Shown piece by piece: positions 25,501 through 40,500 of a stretch of 64,000 nt of DNA; positions within the stretch are counted from its first letter, which is position 1; every line of letters starts with the position of its first letter. Source of the DNA: Molothrus aeneus (lineage: Eukaryota; Chordata; Aves; Passeriformes; Icteridae); NCBI RefSeq assembly GCF_037042795.1, contig NC_089672.1, forward strand, positions 186,001 through 250,000, given 5' to 3'. The notes below the pieces were generated by a model. The model was not told the DNA's origin. It saw nothing but the letters and a program-made list of their open reading frames with translations, and ran no database searches. The position numbers and the translations under genes are program-made.

Positions 25501-28500
25501 TGTACTGTCGCAGTAAACAGTGAACTCACCTGCACTAGGTGCCTGACCATGGATAAGTATTGGTGGCTTCAGCCGGAATCCACTGCTCTTTTCCTCTGGA
25601 AGTGAAATACAAAATTACAAGGACAAAGCTGTAACATTAGAAATAGCCATTCAGTCATAAAATTGCTCAGGTTTTCCCGATTGTAACAACCCACAAGTTC
25701 TATAAATATGCAAAGTTATTAGGACCTTTCCAAATAACAAATTCTCTTCTGAAAGAAAGAAACCTGAATTTCCAGTGATCATCACAGCAAATATACACCT
25801 CAGACAAACACATGGTATCACAAGCAAGATGCTCAAAATTTTTTTCAGAAGAAACAGGAAAAAGACTCTGTTCACCAGAGAAATGGGGCTCCTTCTGTGA
25901 AGGACTTAATAAAGATAATAAAGGTTTTAAGTGAGAATCAAACTAAAGAAAGAACAATCAAAACTATGACTGAACGTGACAGCTGCTAACAAGTATCTAA
26001 CTGCTAATGATCATAAACTAAGTTAAACTTAATTGCTTAATGTTAGTTTCTTGTAATAAGAAGTTTTTACTCATGCTTTTGTAGTATAAACATAAAAAAA
26101 CTCCTTTGCTCACACTCACTACAGTTACGGTTTTTAAATTAAATATCAAATATCAAAAAAAAGTTATAAATCTACAGCTCTTAAAAATTGAGTTCCTTAC
26201 AACTTACAAAGAATAATTATACTTTTTTCCTTTTAGGGGCTTAATATCTGTACTCAGAATAAGACAACTCAGCATCTTACAGTCTCACTGTGCTTGGTTT
26301 TAAGCATATGATATTGATGTGCATTACAGTGATACCAACACAACTGAACCAGAACGATGGAGACTAACAAAATTAGCAGTTCTGTCAACACAGGGTTCAC
26401 AGATCATAGCTGAACACAATCATGACCATGCCTTATGCTTGTTTTGCTTTCCAATATAAAAGAACATTTTTCCGAAGTAGATATATGAAGCTTTTCCAAA
26501 GGTTTTATTGTGAGGCTAGCAGGAAAGGGTCATACTGCAGTGTTCTACCATCACTCCCAAAGCATTTAACAACTTTGATATTATTTTAATTACCTCCAGC
26601 AATGGTGATGTTGAACAACGAAGTGAGCAAGAGAACAGCTCTAAAATCAGAACCATCATCACTTCTGTTCTCACAGATAGGGTCTTACTTCTGAAGTATC
26701 AGAGTACTTTAGATCACAACAAATTAACAACATTTTTTCAAGAAAAATGCAGAAAAATGAGGAAGCTCACCTGGTTCTGAGTCAGAATTGCCTGCAGAGG
26801 GTTCACAAAAGCTTGATGGCATAAAGACATTGTTCTTTGTCACTGCAGTCAAGGAAAAAGAAAAAAAAAAAAGGGAAGTTGTGGAGGTTGTTCTTTATTA
26901 TAAACCAGTTCCCGGAATTCAAACTGAAGTAATTTTTCTAGCAATTTGTTTTATTTTGGTTTTATTTCTTCTAAATTAAAACAGCATTACAGCCGAAGTA
27001 GCAAACAAGCCATTGCCCATAAAATCCTCTCAGTGTCTCCTGAAACAGAGAAAGAAAAAATTTCATTTTTTCTGAATCCTGTATAAATACAGGATTCTCA
27101 ATCTGAATTGTATCTGAATTAGGAATTAAAAGTGGTGTTAGTTTATATAATGGCATTGCAAAGTGTCTAATACCATTTCAAAAGGCCCTTGAGGAGAGAG
27201 AGCAGAAAGGTGTGTAATGCCTGCTAGAAAGTAGCGCAACATCTGCGCTCTGATGGACCGCACTGTTTTCACCAAGAGGCAACTTAGGTTTGAACTATCC
27301 TGCAAAGACAAAACTCCTACAGAAACAGAGAAGAGCACACCAGAGTACTATCAGATGTCACCTCGGCAGCATAATAGTCAACCAAAGGGAAAAAATGTTT
27401 GAAAAAACAGGCAAAAGACAGCACCTCTTTTCCACCCTTTTCTGGGTCCTAAAGAAGCAAACAATAGGGAGTTTGGTTGACACCCTGCCCAGCAGTTCTA
27501 GTACTTTTGGTATTATACAAAAATCACAATCCAGTTTATAAAATAGGACAATCAAAAGGAGACAGATTTCTCTAACAGATAATTTTGCATGAAGAAAAGC
27601 ATTGCAGTATTTACTGGCTTTTTTAGTTTTTATAAGGCTGTAGAAAAAGTTCAAGTATGTTGAAAAGAGAAACGAAGCTCATCTCTGAACACCATTGTAC
27701 TAAAAAATGTGGTATTCGCCGTTTATAATTAAGTCTGAAAATTTTTTTCTTCTTTCCTTCAACTCCACCTTCTCTCTTTATATTATTGTCTGCCTTAAGC
27801 TTAAACATGACACAGTTTTCATGTAAGCAAAATTTCCCTATTCTTGAGAGAAACATAACCCCACAAAAAAAAAAAAAAAAGAAAAGAAAGAAGGTAGGAA
27901 AGTAAAAGATTTTCTGAAAACCAAAGCCATTGAATAATGTCAACAATATTCAAAGAGGTCTTCATGAAACTTGCAATTCAAATCAAAGTTGTCACTGCTT
28001 GAGAACAACACACATCAGAAGAGAAGAAAGGTGTCAATAAATCACCACATCCTCTCAAAATTCATTAGCTAAGCAGAGGTTTGAGAAAGGATACTGGACT
28101 CCTGGAATATCCAGTATTTAACCAAGGAAGAGTTGAGTAAATTGTTTTCCTCCACTTATTAACAGACGTAAGCATAGAGATTCTAATCTTATATGACAAA
28201 GACATAGCGGAATGCAAGTGCTAAGAGACTATGGGGAATCTGGTCATACACATACTATGATTCTAACCTAAAATCTACAAAACCCTGTATTCATTATTTT
28301 TGTGCATTCCTTTACTAAAAGTGGTTGGCAAACAGATAGCAGCAACACTGATCATCCAATTCACAGGATGACATCTGGAGACCCACTGAGCTGCCCAACA
28401 GAAAATTTGGATCTGAAAGAGAAGAGCTTCATCCCCTGACTAGCATTGGCACATGAATTTAAAATGGTATGCCCATAAAGTATCAGCAACTACATCTTGG

Positions 28501-31500
28501 ATTTCACAGTCATTTATTTCTTTCAAATTAAAATCAAAACAACTAGGCTTTCACCTTTTAGTCACATCTCCAGGCTGTGTGCATAGGAGAGGAACATTTT
28601 TTTACTTCTTTCCCTCAAGGTTTCTCATCTTCTTTGTTTCAACTTAAGACATTAGAAATAAAGTAGCAGTCTCAAAATCTGCCTCAAACACTGACATATC
28701 TTAACTAAAATAAGTGTTGACCAAAGCTAAAACCTTCATATGATCTGTGAGGAGAGACGGCACAAATCAAGACCGTTCCTATGAGTGAACAAATATCAAA
28801 CGTGACCATTCCCATGCAAGTGAACTGCATGAATTTACCCCAGTGAATTCACGGCCCTGACTGTGCACACACACAGGCTGTGGTCATTCTCTCTTGCATA
28901 TGTCAGGTGTTTAAGAAGTGCACTGAATCCTCCCCATTTTAAAAGTAACGGGAGAAGAGAAAAGAGGACTAAAACACAAGCTGAGACTCGAAAAACTTCC
29001 CTGGCAGCAGAGTAACTAAGAAAAAGGTAGCACTTATATAAATTTGGAAAGAAGTGACCTGGTCACAACAAATCAAGAAGATTTCTGGTTAATTCTGCAA
29101 TTTAACAGCACAATAGTAAAAGGTAAAACTACAAATACACAAACTTACAGACAGAAAACATTTTTAAAAACTATCTATAAGCTCCTTTGGGCTTCGCCAA
29201 ATTTGCTAACATGAGTGCATGGCTGCTGTGGTCTTAACCCAAAGCACAACAGACAGTAATAAGACTGCTTACATGTCTGGAAAAAGAATTTCTAGGTAGG
29301 AAAACTATCCCTTCATTTATAATAGCGCAGCAACATTTACCTGACTGAGAAGGAGGGAACTGATTCAAAGATGAAGTTCTCTCTCGTTTTACAGGTGGAC
29401 AGTAGCTTCCATCCTCTCGATCAGATTCTGTAGAAAAAACTTTATTAAAGAAAATGCAAAACATCCCAGCAAGACACACACTCACGGCTTTTAATTTTAC
29501 AATAAAATCTCTTACCATCTCCATCTTCTGGACTTGATCCATCTGCAGATCTCTGAAATCAGATTACACTGATCAAAGAAAGATCAAATACTGAACATTT
29601 CAGTCTCTTCTGTTTGATCCAAATGTTTTAAACATCAGTTAGGAGAATTTTTCTTTAATGTCAATGATACACACTCAACGCAATAACCTTCCGTGACTTA
29701 TATGTGGGCAAAGAGTTTCACACAGATACTATCAAATGCAATTAATTCAAAATATTTCATTTACAAGTAAGATTCCTGAAGATTCCCAAGCACTAATATC
29801 TTTAGGGACTGTGTACCAATTACTACAGTTAGATTTTCTATATACTGAAAATTTGAAAATGACAGTTTTCAAAATTGGTTTAATTTTTAAAATATGAAGT
29901 TTCAAGCTCAACATAAATATACCCATTATTTGTGAGTTCATTCCAAAGCACTTTACCTAATTACTAAGTGACATTAGTTCTTTCAACAAAATTATAGCAT
30001 TAGAGGAACACCTTTCAAAGCATGCTCTATAAACCAGTATGACAGTATTTTTATTGGAATTAGCTATGGATAGTCCCCCTAACATGTTCCACAGTAGCAG
30101 AACAAAAACAGAAGCACCACAGGCTACCAACTATCATAGATATTTAAAAAGTCTTTGAACAAAGATTTTACGTATTTTCTGAGGATTTCTATGACTCCTT
30201 CCTCCTATCTCTCTACCAGTTCCTCAACTAATATAATCTCCTTTGCTCCTCCAAAAAATAACCCCATGACAGATTCCTTTCACTATGGAAGGTGATCATG
30301 GTCGCATCACATCTTCATCTCACTACAAAACATCTTAGAATAATCAAATTGCTTAGGTAAGCAAGAACCTTTAAGATAATCAAGTCTAAGTGATCCATCA
30401 GAACTGCCATGCCCAATGCTAAAACATGTCCACAAGTGCCACATCCACACATCTTACAAATCCCTGCAGGGAAGATGGCTCCACCACTGCCATGGGCAGC
30501 CTGTTGCATGGCTGCACAAACCTTTTGTGGAACATGCTTTTCCTAATATCCAATCTAAATGTTCAACTTGAGGCCATATCCTTTTGTCCTGTAACTTGTT
30601 ACCTGGAGGAACAGACCAAGCCCCCACCTTGGCTACACCATCCTTTCAGACAGCTCTGACACACTGGACCATCTGCCTAGTCCAACATTACAGTTTCATC
30701 CCACTCCTGCCCCAGGACATGCAGATGGACACCTCCCCTTCACTCAGTCTTACTTCAGAGATTGGCTGATAAATGGAAGAATGGCAGCTCATGGGCAGAG
30801 CCCATTGATGCCCCAAAACTCCTTCTCCACCATGATTTGGCCCACTTGGACACTGAGAGCAGGTAGACACACAGAAAGACTGCACAAATCTGCACAGTAC
30901 TGATATCTGAGGCATACCTTGGGTGTAAGAATATCAGAAAGTAAAAAACTTTCTATTTAGCATTGCATAGATTTAGAACCCAAATAATACTGTACTATCA
31001 GTACTCCATCAAACACTAAATAAAAACACACTGCACTGTGTCTATTTAATTGCCTTTAAGGGCTTTTCTGTTTTGTTTTACGTTCATAGAAAAAAAATAG
31101 CTACCTCACTAGCACCCAAGTTGAGTACTTTTGAAACCTTTAGCATCAGGAATAAGAAGCTACTGACAGGTGCGTGTGAATGCAGGGAGTTGCATTCCAG
31201 AACTATCAGCACAGCCATGTTAATATTGCACTTGATGATCCATGGTTCTTTCCACATAATTAGTCAAGTAGTCCATGGTACTACCAGAAGGTCGTCTTAT
31301 TAGTCACTGACCTTGCCAACACACAATACTTTCCCAAAAGATGAGGCTAAAATGGAAAACCATGATACCGTCTATTTCAACAAGCATCTATTTCAAACCA
31401 GCATCTGAACTCAAAATTATTCCATTTTGCCCATAAAGTGCTGTCACATACAAAAGCAATTTGTTTCCACTTTTATCAAAAATCCTGAAAGCAAAAAGAA

Positions 31501-34500
31501 AACACTTGGTGGTAAAAAATTTGCATGAGTGGAACTGCAATCTCTATATGCAAAAAATCCTTAAAAATAAACAAATTATTTCCACCTAAATGTCAAAAAC
31601 TTAACATATGCTTCATTCTCAATGCTCAAGTAACACATTCAAAAGTCAAACCTATATGATTTGAGGCTTGTGCCTCAAATCATCTTATCATTGTAATTTT
31701 GTAACTGACAAGCACAGCTAATGTACCATCACCGTGTTTAGTAGGTAACAAGCATCAATATCCAAAACCAACTCTGTACTCTACTGAGGGCAAAGCAGAA
31801 CAGAGAATCTGCTCCAAGTTATTTCCATGCTTCCTAGCCCAAGAGTTCTGGGAGATTAAAGCTGCGTACCTGTGGACAAATAGATGCCAGGTAGATTCTG
31901 TGGGGGTACACAGATCTACTGTATTAGCATAAGCTTCACTTTTCTATGAAACCACAGCTAAAGTAAGTCACCACTGCAGCCAAAATTGCATACCAGTGCT
32001 GCTTCAGAGGAAGCTGGGTACACTAGACAAAAAGCAGGGGTATATATATGCATGACAAACCTGACAGACTGGAAAAGCAGCAAATTACATTTAGTGACAA
32101 TGAACAGCAGTCCAGCCTCTCCATTTTACACTTCTCAACCTACTCATTCTGTACTTTACAGCAACAATATGCTTTAAAATAATGCTTTAAATAAGTACCC
32201 CACAAAATGGAAACAAAAGCAAGGACCAGCTCATCCTGTAAGAAACCACTAAGGTAATTAAATTTATCTCCAGTTCTTTGGAATTAGATGCTGATGAAAC
32301 ACAAACTGGTAACAGCAAAATCCAACCTAGAATTTTCTCATTGAAGAGCAGAAGCCACTTTTCACTTATTCCCTCTGTCCCCAGCTTTTAGAAATCCAGC
32401 TAGAGAAAAGTTACATATATGCCTCTATTTATAGAGGCTCCTACAATTAAGACACATGTCTAGTTAAGGAAATTAGCTTCATAAAGGCTACCAACTGCTT
32501 CTTAAAAGCATACGTCACAGTAGTTAACTAAATACAAACACTGATTCGTCACACAATTGTTACATCAAGCTAAGAGAAGAACTTCAAAACTTTAAATTGT
32601 CAGTTTTTGCTTATTTACACTAGTGAGGAGAAACAGGGAGAGGAAGGGAGAATTTGGCTAAAGCAGAAAAGGTCAATGCAATTCAGGGAAAGCTCTAGGA
32701 GCTTCTAGTGTTTATCTTTGAAACATTTCTAGTGCTTATCTTTGAAAATGCATTTTAAGATGCAAAAATCATATAAAATGGACTTCAGAGCACAGTAATG
32801 CAAGTCTTCAGTCCAGACACTCTGCACATACACAGGCATTATTGAATTGCCATGATTTGCTTAAAGCTGTTCCAGAACCTCTTAATCAGCAGTCTTGCTG
32901 GGATGGTCATGTGCTGTGGGAGGTTGGTGTGAGATAGCAATGAGTTAGGACATAACCATCAGCTCTGCAAGGGGTTGTGCTTACAGCCACACTAAATTCA
33001 TGCCATTCTAGAAATATCTGTGAGTGTGTATACAAACAAGTAAACAAGAAATATGCAGTGTCTCTTCTTCTGTCTTAACTCATCCATCTTCCCAGGCCCT
33101 GAGAAGACTGCATGAAAACTGACGCTCCAATGAGCCAGTACAAGCACTCTTAAGATGCATCAATCTCCTCCAGATTTCAAGGTAAGGGATGATTTTGCTG
33201 TAAGACACTGGAATAATTTGAAGAGTACTTGCTAGTCCATGCCAGTTACATGCCCATACTGAGCACCATACAATTCAGTACATTTAACTGAATTGAATCA
33301 AGAAGAATGCTGAAACAGATGTTTTGTACAGCCACTAATTTCTGCATATGATCCCCAACAGCATTTGTGGGTTTAAAATTTCTTTCAGAACACAGTTAAC
33401 TGGGGTAAGATTTTCTGCTCTCTAAGAACAAGACGAAGATAACCACTTCCTACTGTGTTCCTGAAAGTCTGGTTAACACCATTCTCTTGGATAGTTCTAG
33501 TAACACTGCAATTTCAAATAACAGAAAACTGAGATGAAAGTCTGTGATTATGTTTGATAGGAAAGATCTTTACAAAGAATTCCACGGGTGAGGGTATGGG
33601 TGTTAACGTCTTTGAAATTGGTCTTAATGTCTCCCCTAAGTTCAAGCAGCAGGTTTGCTATGGAGCCCAGACAGCCCAACTCCTGAAACAGACAAGCGGG
33701 GGACTCAGCACAAGCCTGAACTTAGGAACTTTGGGGTAAAATGACACTTTGAAGGGGGAATATGCAATCGGCAGTTCGGGAAGGCTCTACCTTCCTAGTA
33801 CTTCAGACAATGGGGAAAGGAAGAGGGCAACATGCGGCCAGGAGTTTGGGATAAAAGGAGAGGCTGCACCCTCCAGAACCTCAAGAAAGAAAACCTGGTG
33901 GGAACGTGTGGCCAGTGGACTCTCTCCTTTTTTATTCAAATAAAGTTGCAGGACTCCTCTGTCTCTTTTATGGACACTGGTTTTTCAGAGCGTGATTTTC
34001 CGCACATGCTTACCAGCTATATTTTAAAATATTAAGTCTCGAAAATGTCAAGCTTCAGAAAAGAAAGAGTTCTGCAATTAATCAAGCAACAGTCTGAACA
34101 TTGAGAGGTGCTTAACCTACAGCTATTGGCACCTTATCATGACAATCCACTCAGTACTAGGTTTATTTGAAATGGCCAATTCTTGGACAAAAAAACTCAA
34201 AACCAACCAGTGCAAGAAAAAGGTCCAGGTATTGGGTGAAGCAGCCTTAACAAAGGTTGAGCAAAGAGCACAAGCCTAGGGTGTGATGCCAGAATGAACA
34301 CTGACACTCATCTGTACTGAGAAAACATGGTCCACCAACCAGAAAGATTAGGAACACTTAAAGTTGCTCTGAAAGACTGTATGGTAGGAGTGAGTCATTT
34401 AGTCATCCAATCTTTCAGAAAAGATTTTGCCACATCACCAGAAGAAAAATCAAATTATGAGCACTGACAGCTTTTCCACAAGATACTGATTTCGTCCCAA

Positions 34501-37500
34501 AGCCAAACACCCTAATCCAAAACTCTGCTATGATGCTTGGTGCTTTTAGCCTGATAAATACGTTATGGGTTGGCATGACATATCCAGTGGAAGCTGTATT
34601 ACCTGCTCTCTTGGTCAAGCTGCAGCATATTATGGCCCATAGAGGGAACAAAGAGTCCTCCTCTAACTGCTTGAAGCAAATCCATCAAATATAGACCCAC
34701 TTTCTCATTTATTTAGAAGTGCTCTTTCCCTTAGCAAACACACAGTTAACACTTTAAATGTTAAAATACTTTAGGTGTCTTCTACAGTTACGCTACTATG
34801 GAGACTCACAAATTTCATTACTTCTAATTGGAACAAGGGTTTAGAGAAGACTAACACTTGAAATCAAAGAACCAGACAGACTGTGATTTGCACTACCTAC
34901 ACTGAACAGTAACGGATTCCACCTAACGGAAGGGACTTTTTCCTCTAATCCCCTCAGCAGCAGAAGTACTTGGTAGATTGACACTTACCCCTGCCAGTTC
35001 TTGTTGAATAGGAGCAAGCTGGGCTTCAGAAGCAGGACTCAGGGTAGCACTGACTGAGGCCACAGCAGGAGCAGGGTGCTCAGAGTCGCACTCACCAGCT
35101 GGTTCTGTGTGACCCAGACCATGGTAGGGGGGCTCAACCTCTCCCTGGGGGTCCTCGCCTGAATCCGACAAAGCTTTTTGCTCTGCAGGGGACTGTGAGC
35201 AGAAAAGACAACGTCCCTTCAATGCAAGGCTGCAACATGAGATTGGTCGTCCTAGCGAGAGGATCCATTTGTTTAATTTTCACTGTTTTCACAGTAGGGC
35301 AGAAGGAGCTGCTTGTTCCTGAGACACCAATTAACATACATAGAAACTCTGTAACAGAACGTGCTGACAGAATTAGTACCCATCCTTGAGAAAAGCCTTA
35401 GTTGGAGCAAATGCACTCTTGAAAGCTACCCAAATCATCTATGTCCCCAGAAAAGAGGATTTTGCCAGCTACAGGCTTGTTGGGGTTTAACCCCCCCCCC
35501 TCAAGGACTAAAGGACAGTTGATAGCTTTCACCTTCAGATTCAGATATAAAAATTAGACAATTACTCTAAATAAGTGTCCTCCACTGCCTCTTCAGCCCA
35601 CTTTTGAGGGAGGTGAGGTTGGTTATAAAATTCTCACAGAAATTAATTATTTTAACATTCACACAAGACACAGGATCCTTTCACATTTACATGACAGCGA
35701 ATTATCTGAAAAGCAACACCAATGTTTTTTTCATAAATTAGCAAGTTTCAATCTATTTCAAGGAGGGAGGTGACTGGATAACTAGTGCATCCTAATGGGA
35801 TTTGGTATTTGCTGAACTTCTGCCACAGACTTTTCATTCCTTCACATCATTTAATGTTGCACATCCCTGCCTGCGCAACAAAAGTTAGCATTATCATATT
35901 CTGTACACATTTGAAGAACAAACAAATTATAAAAAGGCTTTGAGCACAAACAACTGTATTGTGATTAAGGACTGAATTATATCCATGGATAACATGCAGG
36001 CCAAGGATGTGCACTTGCAATCTGTGGCCTGTGCTTCCCAGCATCTTATGGTGAAGTATCTGAAGAATTATGCAGTAAGGAAAAGATGGCACTCAAAAGG
36101 ACACAACCTTGGTTTGCTCACAGAAAACACTTGGTAGAATGAAGAAACTAAAAATGCTCATCATTGCCCAGGTCTGTGCAAGAAAGTAAGGAAAAGCCTG
36201 AAAAATAAACAGCAGCACTTAAGAGCCAAGTTCTTCAAGTAACACTTGCCCTGTCATGGTAACAAAAGCCAGTGATACATGAAATTTTATTATGCAAGAA
36301 ATTACTATAATTAAGGCTCAAAATAGTAAAAATATATTTATGGGGATATTACTATGGATATCAGGTAAAAGTTCAGGGTGCTGGGTTTTTGTACTGTCAA
36401 AGTTAACTAACATTTTGATATTTAGTTGTTAATAACAGACCCAAACACTAACTTAAAACTCCAAAGAATGAGAAGAGTTAAAGAAACATTTTTTCACCAA
36501 ACATTTAATAAAATCTAGCAGTCTAGCCACCTATCCTTACCTTTTCATCTGGGGAGAACAGGAGGAAAGGCTACCTGGAACTGGGCATAGCACTTAAAAT
36601 ATTTGTAAAAAAAGAGCCTTACCAGAAATTTAGACTGACTTCTAGGTACAGTTTAGAAAATTGCTCGTAAGGAAGAAGAGGCAAGAACATGCAATGCACA
36701 CTTGTGCTAAGCACTTAAAATTGGAAATGACAAAATATTTTGCAAGTAATTGATATTGCCACAGTTTAGAATATCCTAAAGTAGGCTAAGTAAAGATCCA
36801 ACAGATTTTAATAACTCCTGTAATACTTGAAGTACTTGCTGTCAAGCATTTTTAAAGGTGGAAATAAGTATAAATCTGACTTCTATCCTAAGCAAGACTG
36901 GAATATCTACTTCAAGACCCACAAAACAAAGAAAAATAACTATTGCAAATCACCACTTCTATGAAGAAAAATCTGAATCCAATATAAGAATTTCATGGCC
37001 AATATATAAATATATTTTTAAAAATTAAATTATATTAGAAAAAGTATATTAATCAAAAACTACTGTAAGTTTCAGAATTCTGTGAATAGTAAATGGTTTA
37101 AGTCAGGGAAGACAAGACCAACAAAGGACTAAAGGATTTATCTATCAAACCAGAACTGCTCCAGGCAGATGTTTGTACAGCCTGTTTTTTGCTCTCAAAA
37201 AAGCATATCCAAAGGAAACTGTGAACTCTTAAAATTAATTTTAATCCTTGGTCATGCATACTATTGAAAGTGTTTCCTAGTCTCTTAGCTTCATTAATTC
37301 TGATCTAAGCTCTTTCTGGAAGTTCTTTGGAGCTGGTGAACAGCTCACTCTCTTCATTTTTGCTGGAGTATTTTGCCTGAGAAATGTATCACTCCTTGAG
37401 CCTCCTCTCTCTAGAGAAAGCATTCCTTATAAAATACAGTTCTAGTGAGAACTTGACAGAAACCTGTTCCTGCCTCTCAAATACTATGGCAAAGATCAAG

Positions 37501-40500
37501 GGAGAGTTGAATAATATTAGGAAGCCACCTACACAAATTCACCTTGCTCAACCAGATCAAACAACTTCTATTTTTTTAAAACTAAAAATAACACACCCAG
37601 ACTAAATACATCTATCTGGAGATTTGGTTTCCTCTGTATTGCAGAAAATAAGGAGAGACATGAAGGAATAATTAAAAGCTAAGACTCACATGATACCACA
37701 GTCACCAAATATAGGCAAGGAAATCATATTATTTTTCAATAAAGACTGGAACAGGCGGTCTTGGACCAGCTTTTCCTCCCAGTTCTGAGTTGAGTTATTT
37801 GCAACCCCTTTCCTCATTTTCATCACTCTAGCACCTCTATCCAATGGCCCAAAAAGACTACTCTCAGTATATCTTTTCACATTTTTTACCTGCTTAGAGC
37901 CAAGGACAACTCTTGTCTATATGCCTAACAGCCTTTATCAACCTCTCTATATTCCTCCAAGCTTTTTCTACACAACTGTCTCTCCAAATACCTTCTCATG
38001 ACTGTTCTTTTAAGTACAGCAACATATTCAAAATTATGACCTCTTAAGTACAAATTTTAACTCCTTAAGTATACTATGGACTTATAATAAATACAGTTCC
38101 ACTGGGTATCCATGCTAACAGTGCTGAAACAGACTGGGAAAGGGAATGCTCTGCCTCTCTGTACACAAATTACTTCACAGTTCTCTCTCTGTCATTATCC
38201 TAAACCTGTAAGTCATGGCCACAGCACGAAGAATCTTTTCTAGTCATTTGCCTCCCCAAACTACCAAAACCCAAGCATTTCCAAATAACACTGCATCAAA
38301 GCAGGACTTCCACTAACCCCTACTTTACATATCTTTAAAAAAAAAAAAAAAACCTCATGATTTTGCTCTCCAGGCTACCTGGAAATGCCATCTTCCAATC
38401 ACATCCATCACTTTTACAACTCTATACCTAGTTTTAAAATTCCATAGTTAAGACCATGATGACAGCTTGAACAATTTAACAACATAAGCCCTTATTGACT
38501 CCAGAAGCTTTGCATTTAGGACCCCCAGTTACCTGTTGAAATCTTTGTACCACTTTGGTATGGAACATGACCCAGGTATCACATAAATTACCTTCTTTCA
38601 GAGTCAATCTTAGAAGGCCACCATTATCAACTCACATATGGAAAGCAGTATACTGATCAAAACTAGCTATACAACAAACCAAAGTGCTCTTTTCTATATT
38701 CTATCAATACCTCAACAGAGGCTGGTGGAGGGAGGAGGACAAGGTGCAAGCTACATCATAAACAATGGTGTTTTCAAGTGCAAAAATTTTTTAAATCTGA
38801 GTGGAGAATCTACCTTTTCCTATACTTGTGACTAGGGAGGTCATAATGATCCTATGTGATGACAATGAGTAACGACCAGTTTACCAACAGTTCATACTAG
38901 CAGAACAAGTGACACTACTTTAAAAACATTTTTGGACAAAGTGTTTCTTTAGGCTATTACTGATCTTATTTGTTTGAGCTAATATACTTGCTTGAAAATG
39001 TGTCAATCCAAAAATGACAGAATACTTTCACCTCAGAAATGCATGTTAAAAGCTAACATCAGAAAATAACTTAAAGTAATCTATGGCCAGAAAAACCATT
39101 GTCATGAAATGGTTTTATGGCAGAAGCCAAAATCAGTTTCAGATCAGAAACACCAAAGTGTCTAATATTAAACACAGACATAAGTTGTATCCATCAATTT
39201 AAATATTTAATTCAAAAAGTGCTATGAAAAACACAGCTTAGCTCATAAAGAAGTTATTTGGAGTAACAGAAATACTCCATGCCTAACATAGTGAGGTTCA
39301 GACTTCATAATGCTTTCAGATCTCAGTAGTTTGAGCCTTAAGCTGATGCAATTTTCCAACTCGTGTCAGCCTTAGGAACTCTGCTTGTCAGAAACACGGA
39401 TAGCAGTGCTACTATTCAGATATTTGCAAGAGTATATTTCACACTTTGTAAAAATAGTTCTCAAATAGTTAAGGAGATATAAAAATCATGAAAATGCAGA
39501 CTCACTCATATTTAGTAACTACAAACTTGACATCCACCATTAATTGACATCTAAATTGAAAACCAGGACAGACTAATCCTATCTTTTCACAGTATTCACA
39601 GAATTATGAGGTTGGAAGAGACCCTTCAAGATCATCAAGTCCAACCCAGCCCCAACACCTCAACTAAACCATTGCACTGAGTGCCACATCCAGTCTTTTT
39701 TTATACACATCCAGGGATGGCCACTCCACCACCTCCTGGGCAGACCATTCCAGAACTTTATCACTCTTTCTGTAAAAAGCTTTTTCCTAATATCCAACCT
39801 AAATTTCCCTTGGCGCAGCTTGAGACTGGTGTCCTCTGGTTCCATCAGTTGCTGCCTGGTGAAAGAGACCAACCCCCACCTGACTATAACCACCTTTCAG
39901 GAAGTTGTAGAGAGTGATAAGGTCACCTCTGAGTCTCCTTTTCTCCAGGCTAAACAACCCCAGCTCCCTCAGTCATTCCTCACAGGGCTTGTGTTCCAAG
40001 CCCCTCACCAGCCTTGCTGCCCTTCTCTGGACGTGCTCAAGTGTCTTTAACTGCAAAACAGAATTCAAACCTCCTTATGTAAAGTAACATTAAGGGGCAG
40101 CATTATGAACACTATGCATTTTTTGTCCCCTCTAAATAAACATGTCAAATTGCAAGGTCTGATGTTTTATTCAAGTGTATATATCCCTAGCTGGAAGATG
40201 CAGTTAAAAAATTAGTTTCCAGACCGGTATGAATTTTGTCCTAGAACATCCTGAATATTTTCCAATTTCTAGTGGAGAAAAAGATCATAAAACCATAGAA
40301 TTGTTCAGGTTGGAAAACTTCTCCAAGATCAGAGTGGAGCCATTCCCTCATCACTACCAAGTCTACCAGTAGCCCACATCCCCAAGTGCCACATCCACAC
40401 AGCTTTTAATTCCCTGTAGGTATGGGGACTCCACCACTGTCCTGGCTAGCTGTGACAGGGCTGGACAGCCCTTTCAGTGAAGAAATTCCCAATATCCAAC

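Larger units (their letters stand above)
24047..29340. other. Introns 5-7, mostly unique sequence
   Basis: Between exons 5, 6, 7 and 8 I see AT-rich intron with no nameable transposon. The exception of note is the perfect hairpin at 24646-24686. An A15-plus run lies at about 27865. Confidence 0.55.
29553..34988. other. Intron 3
   Basis: Holds an old CR1 (about 30315-30660), a 12-bp inverted repeat (31656-31683) and a possible LTR-like segment (33551-34006). The rest is unremarkable AT-rich intron. Confidence 0.55.
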
